Assembly: GCF_900142915.1 (NCBI RefSeq)
Contig: NZ_FRCM01000001.1
Coordinates: forward strand, 1,426,001 to 1,490,000
Length of the DNA stretch: 64,000 nucleotides
Direction: 5' to 3'
Origin: Mucilaginibacter sp. OK098
GTDB lineage: Bacteria > Bacteroidota > Bacteroidia > Sphingobacteriales > Sphingobacteriaceae
How positions within the stretch are numbered: position 1 is the stretch's first letter; every line of letters starts with the position of its first letter. Below the pieces are notes generated by a model that saw only the letters and a program-made list of their open reading frames with translations, was not told the DNA's origin and did not search any database. The translations under genes and the position numbers were made by a program. Positions 62,201 through 64,000 of this stretch are shown piece by piece.

Positions 62201-63445
62201 TTAGGCAACCTTCTCCGCCAAATATATTAGCGTTGAAGAATTATCTTTTCTGAATAATTTATTGGCCAGTTCTTTTATCTGCTCAACTGTAACTTCCAGG
62301 TATTTGGCTGTTTCCTGGTTTAGCAGGTCAGCATCACCCAGCAGCTCGAATGAAGCCAGGTTCATCGCCTTGTCCAATAATGACATTTCTGAAAATATCA
62401 TGGTTGATTCGGTTTTGTTTTTAACCTTGGTTAATTCATCAGCCGGGATCTCATTTATTTTTATCTTTTCAAGTTCATCCCAAATAGCGGCTTCGGCAGT
62501 TTCAATACTGATATTTTCCAGCGGCTTGCCCTCAAATACAAACAGGCCTTTATCAAGGCTACCCGTCATGTAGGCATGCACTTCGCTAAAGATCTGCTTT
62601 TCCTTTACAAGGCTGCGGTATAAACGTGATGAGTTGCCGCGCGAAAGTATATCTGAAAGCAGCTCGGCCACATAATAAGATTCGTCCAAACGGTCACCCA
62701 TCTGGAAAGCTATATACACATCATTAAGCGGCACTTTGGCTGTAACCGTTAAACGGCGCTCGTCATGCTGTTCAGGCTCTTGTGGCAAATCGCGGTGATA
62801 CTTTTCACCCATCGGGATCGGTCCAAACCATTTTTCAGATAGTTGTTTTACCTGTTCCAAACTAACATCGCCCCCAACAACCATAATGGCGTTTTGCGGG
62901 TTATAATGTTTTTTAAAGAATGCTTTAACATCTTCAATTTTCGCATCCTCAATATGTTTGATCTCTTTGCCTATGGTTGCCCATTGATACGGGTGTTTTT
63001 TATAAACCATCGGCCGCAACTTAAGCCAAACGTCACCATAGGGCTGATTAAGGTAGCGCTGCTTAAATTCCTCGATCACCACGTTGCGCTGCACTTCAAG
63101 GCTTTTTTCGCTAAATGCCAGGCTTAGCATCCTATCGCTCTCCAGCCAAAAGGCAGTTTCTATATTTGCGGATGGAAGCGTGATATAGTAATTGGTAATA
63201 TCGTTGCTGGTGAAGGCATTATTTTCGCCGCCTACACGCTGCAAAGGCTCATCATAGCTTGGAATATTTACTGAGCCGCCAAACATCAGGTGTTCAAATA
63301 AATGCGCAAAGCCGGTTTGTTCCGGGTCTTCATCGCGGGCGCCAACATCATAAAGAATGTTAAGCACTGCCATTGGGGTTGTATGATCTTCGTGCACAAT
63401 AACACGCAAGCCATTATCTAAAGTAAATCGGTTGAATTTAACCAT
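62201..63445 (-). CDS. M16 zinc peptidase, active subunit
   Basis: The 414 residues carry the inverted zinc motif HLFEH in TGFAHLFEHLMFGGS (His48, Glu51, His52), with the third ligand Glu in RNVVIEEFKQR near 128. NGLRVIVHEDHTTPMAVLNILYDVGARDED and GNSSRLYRSLVKEKQIFSEVHAYM are typical. It lacks a signal peptide, so a cytoplasmic peptidase is predicted; targets are unknown. The inactive partner follows 41 bases downstream. Leader sequence 62160-62200 between them is TCATTGG-rich simple sequence. Confidence 0.93.
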   Translation of the reverse strand: MVKFNRFTLDNGLRVIVHEDHTTPMAVLNILYDVGARDEDPEQTGFAHLFEHLMFGGSVNIPSYDEPLQRVGGENNAFTSNDITNYYITLPSANIETAFWLESDRMLSLAFSEKSLEVQRNVVIEEFKQRYLNQPYGDVWLKLRPMVYKKHPYQWATIGKEIKHIEDAKIEDVKAFFKKHYNPQNAIMVVGGDVSLEQVKQLSEKWFGPIPMGEKYHRDLPQEPEQHDERRLTVTAKVPLNDVYIAFQMGDRLDESYYVAELLSDILSRGNSSRLYRSLVKEKQIFSEVHAYMTGSLDKGLFVFEGKPLENISIETAEAAIWDELEKIKINEIPADELTKVKNKTESTMIFSEMSLLDKAMNLASFELLGDADLLNQETAKYLEVTVEQIKELANKLFRKDNSSTLIYLAEKVA

Positions 63446-63594
63446 TTGTAAATTTTCAATTAACGGATAGCAAATGTAGAGTTTTTGTTGATTGTTGAAA
63501 CGTTGTAATGTTGAAAGGTTGTAAAGTTATTATTTGATTTTTATTGGCCGAGTGATACCTTTAACCCTTCACCTTTCGCCTTTTACCCAATTGG

Positions 63595-64000
63595 ATGATC
63601 TCAAAAGACGAGCTTATAAAGCAAATTACAAATTCATTAGGAAAACCTAAAGTACTTGAACTTGGGCGGATCCTGAGTGAGCAGCAATTTGCCTTGCGCG
63701 ATTTGATTGATATTACTTTTTACCCGGATAAAGTAATGGCCTTCCGTGCAAGCTGGATCCTGGAAAATATTTTGTTAGCCGATCCTTTAAGATATGAGAC
63801 AAACCTTGATTATTTGTTATTACGATTTAAGGATGTTAAACACCCCGGCCCGCAAAGGCATTATGCGAAAATACTAATGCATTTAACTGATCCTGGTATG
63901 TTGCCAGAAATAAAAGTCAAATTACAAGCGTTGGATCTTGAACCCGCAGTTGAACATTGTTTCGACTGGATGATTGATCCAAAAGTTAAAGTTGCCGTTA
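63595..64000 (+). CDS. Hypothetical helical (HEAT-like) protein, 3' end outside window
   Basis: ATG at 63595 opens a frame that runs to the window edge (135 codons seen). The residues are leucine-rich alpha helices (VLELGRILSEQQFALRDLID, then VMAFRASWILENILLADPL and QRHYAKILMHLTDPGMLPEI) in a HEAT/ARM-like pattern with no catalytic motif visible. I recall similar short Sphingobacteriaceae proteins being labelled as adenylosuccinate lyase by default, but nothing here supports that activity. It is divergent from the M16 pair. Confidence 0.7.
   Translation, partial: MISKDELIKQITNSLGKPKVLELGRILSEQQFALRDLIDITFYPDKVMAFRASWILENILLADPLRYETNLDYLLLRFKDVKHPGPQRHYAKILMHLTDPGMLPEIKVKLQALDLEPAVEHCFDWMIDPKVKVAV

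Overview
The window looks like chromosome of a Bacteroidota bacterium of the family Sphingobacteriaceae, most likely Mucilaginibacter or a close relative. This is inferred from a SusC/SusD pair with a DUF6377-type regulator, GH97/GH29/GH3 enzymes, DUF763, DUF4268 and DUF4142 proteins, AT-rich spacers with TAnnTTTG promoter boxes, and many short palindromic intergenic repeats. I saw no rRNA, tRNA, CRISPR array, transposase or prophage gene.

Region 1 (1-19643, all on +) is an exopolysaccharide locus interleaved with non-ribosomal peptide synthetase (NRPS) genes. It opens inside an NRPS ending C-A-T-TE, followed by an Sfp-type phosphopantetheinyl transferase, a lone receiver protein, a sugar-phosphate transferase with a degenerate receiver domain at its N-terminus, a half-length TolC-like protein, a Wzc-like chain-length protein, a 45-residue membrane peptide, an O-antigen polymerase/ligase, a hexapeptide acetyltransferase, a Wzx flippase and two glycosyltransferases. 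A second NRPS (A-T-TE, no condensation domain) and two more GT2 enzymes close it. Both adenylation domains carry a glycine-like pocket code when aligned by hand. The locus could make a polysaccharide carrying an amino acid or peptide, or a polysaccharide and a peptide together.

Region 2 (19640-21769, -) holds small genes: an antitoxin-like protein, DUF2000, a MarR-GNAT fusion with a 20-bp operator over its promoter, and a VOC protein. Region 3 (22000-32662, -) is a polysaccharide utilisation locus: DUF6377 regulator, SusC, SusD, terminator, GH97 and a GH71/GH99-like lipoprotein, fitting an alpha-linked glycan. Region 4 (32780-36831, -) is glpD-glpK-glpF for glycerol. Region 5 (37010-42120) has an orphan HigA, an SMP-30 protein, a GH29 fucosidase and a divergent GH3 enzyme.

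Region 6 (42175-52718) is mixed housekeeping and unknowns: DUF4268, DUF763, a 56-residue ORF with a good promoter, tmk, DUF4142, ppc, a FUSC transporter, a decayed antitoxin/PIN-toxin pair and a PIN-PhoH ATPase. Region 7 (52719-53518) is an 800-bp gene-poor gap. Its minus strand could fold as a structured RNA with GNRA and UNCG tetraloops, and it also has DnaA-box-like 9-mers repeated at about 11-bp spacing. Region 8 (53519-64000) has a FucP-like sugar transporter with a ROK kinase, an AraC regulator, a secreted NTF2-like protein, guaB, a TPR histidine kinase, an active/inactive M16 peptidase pair and the start of a HEAT-like protein cut by the window edge.

At least four families of palindromic intergenic repeats occur, several touching gene ends. 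One supplies the glpK stop codon and one lies in the ruins of the PIN toxin.
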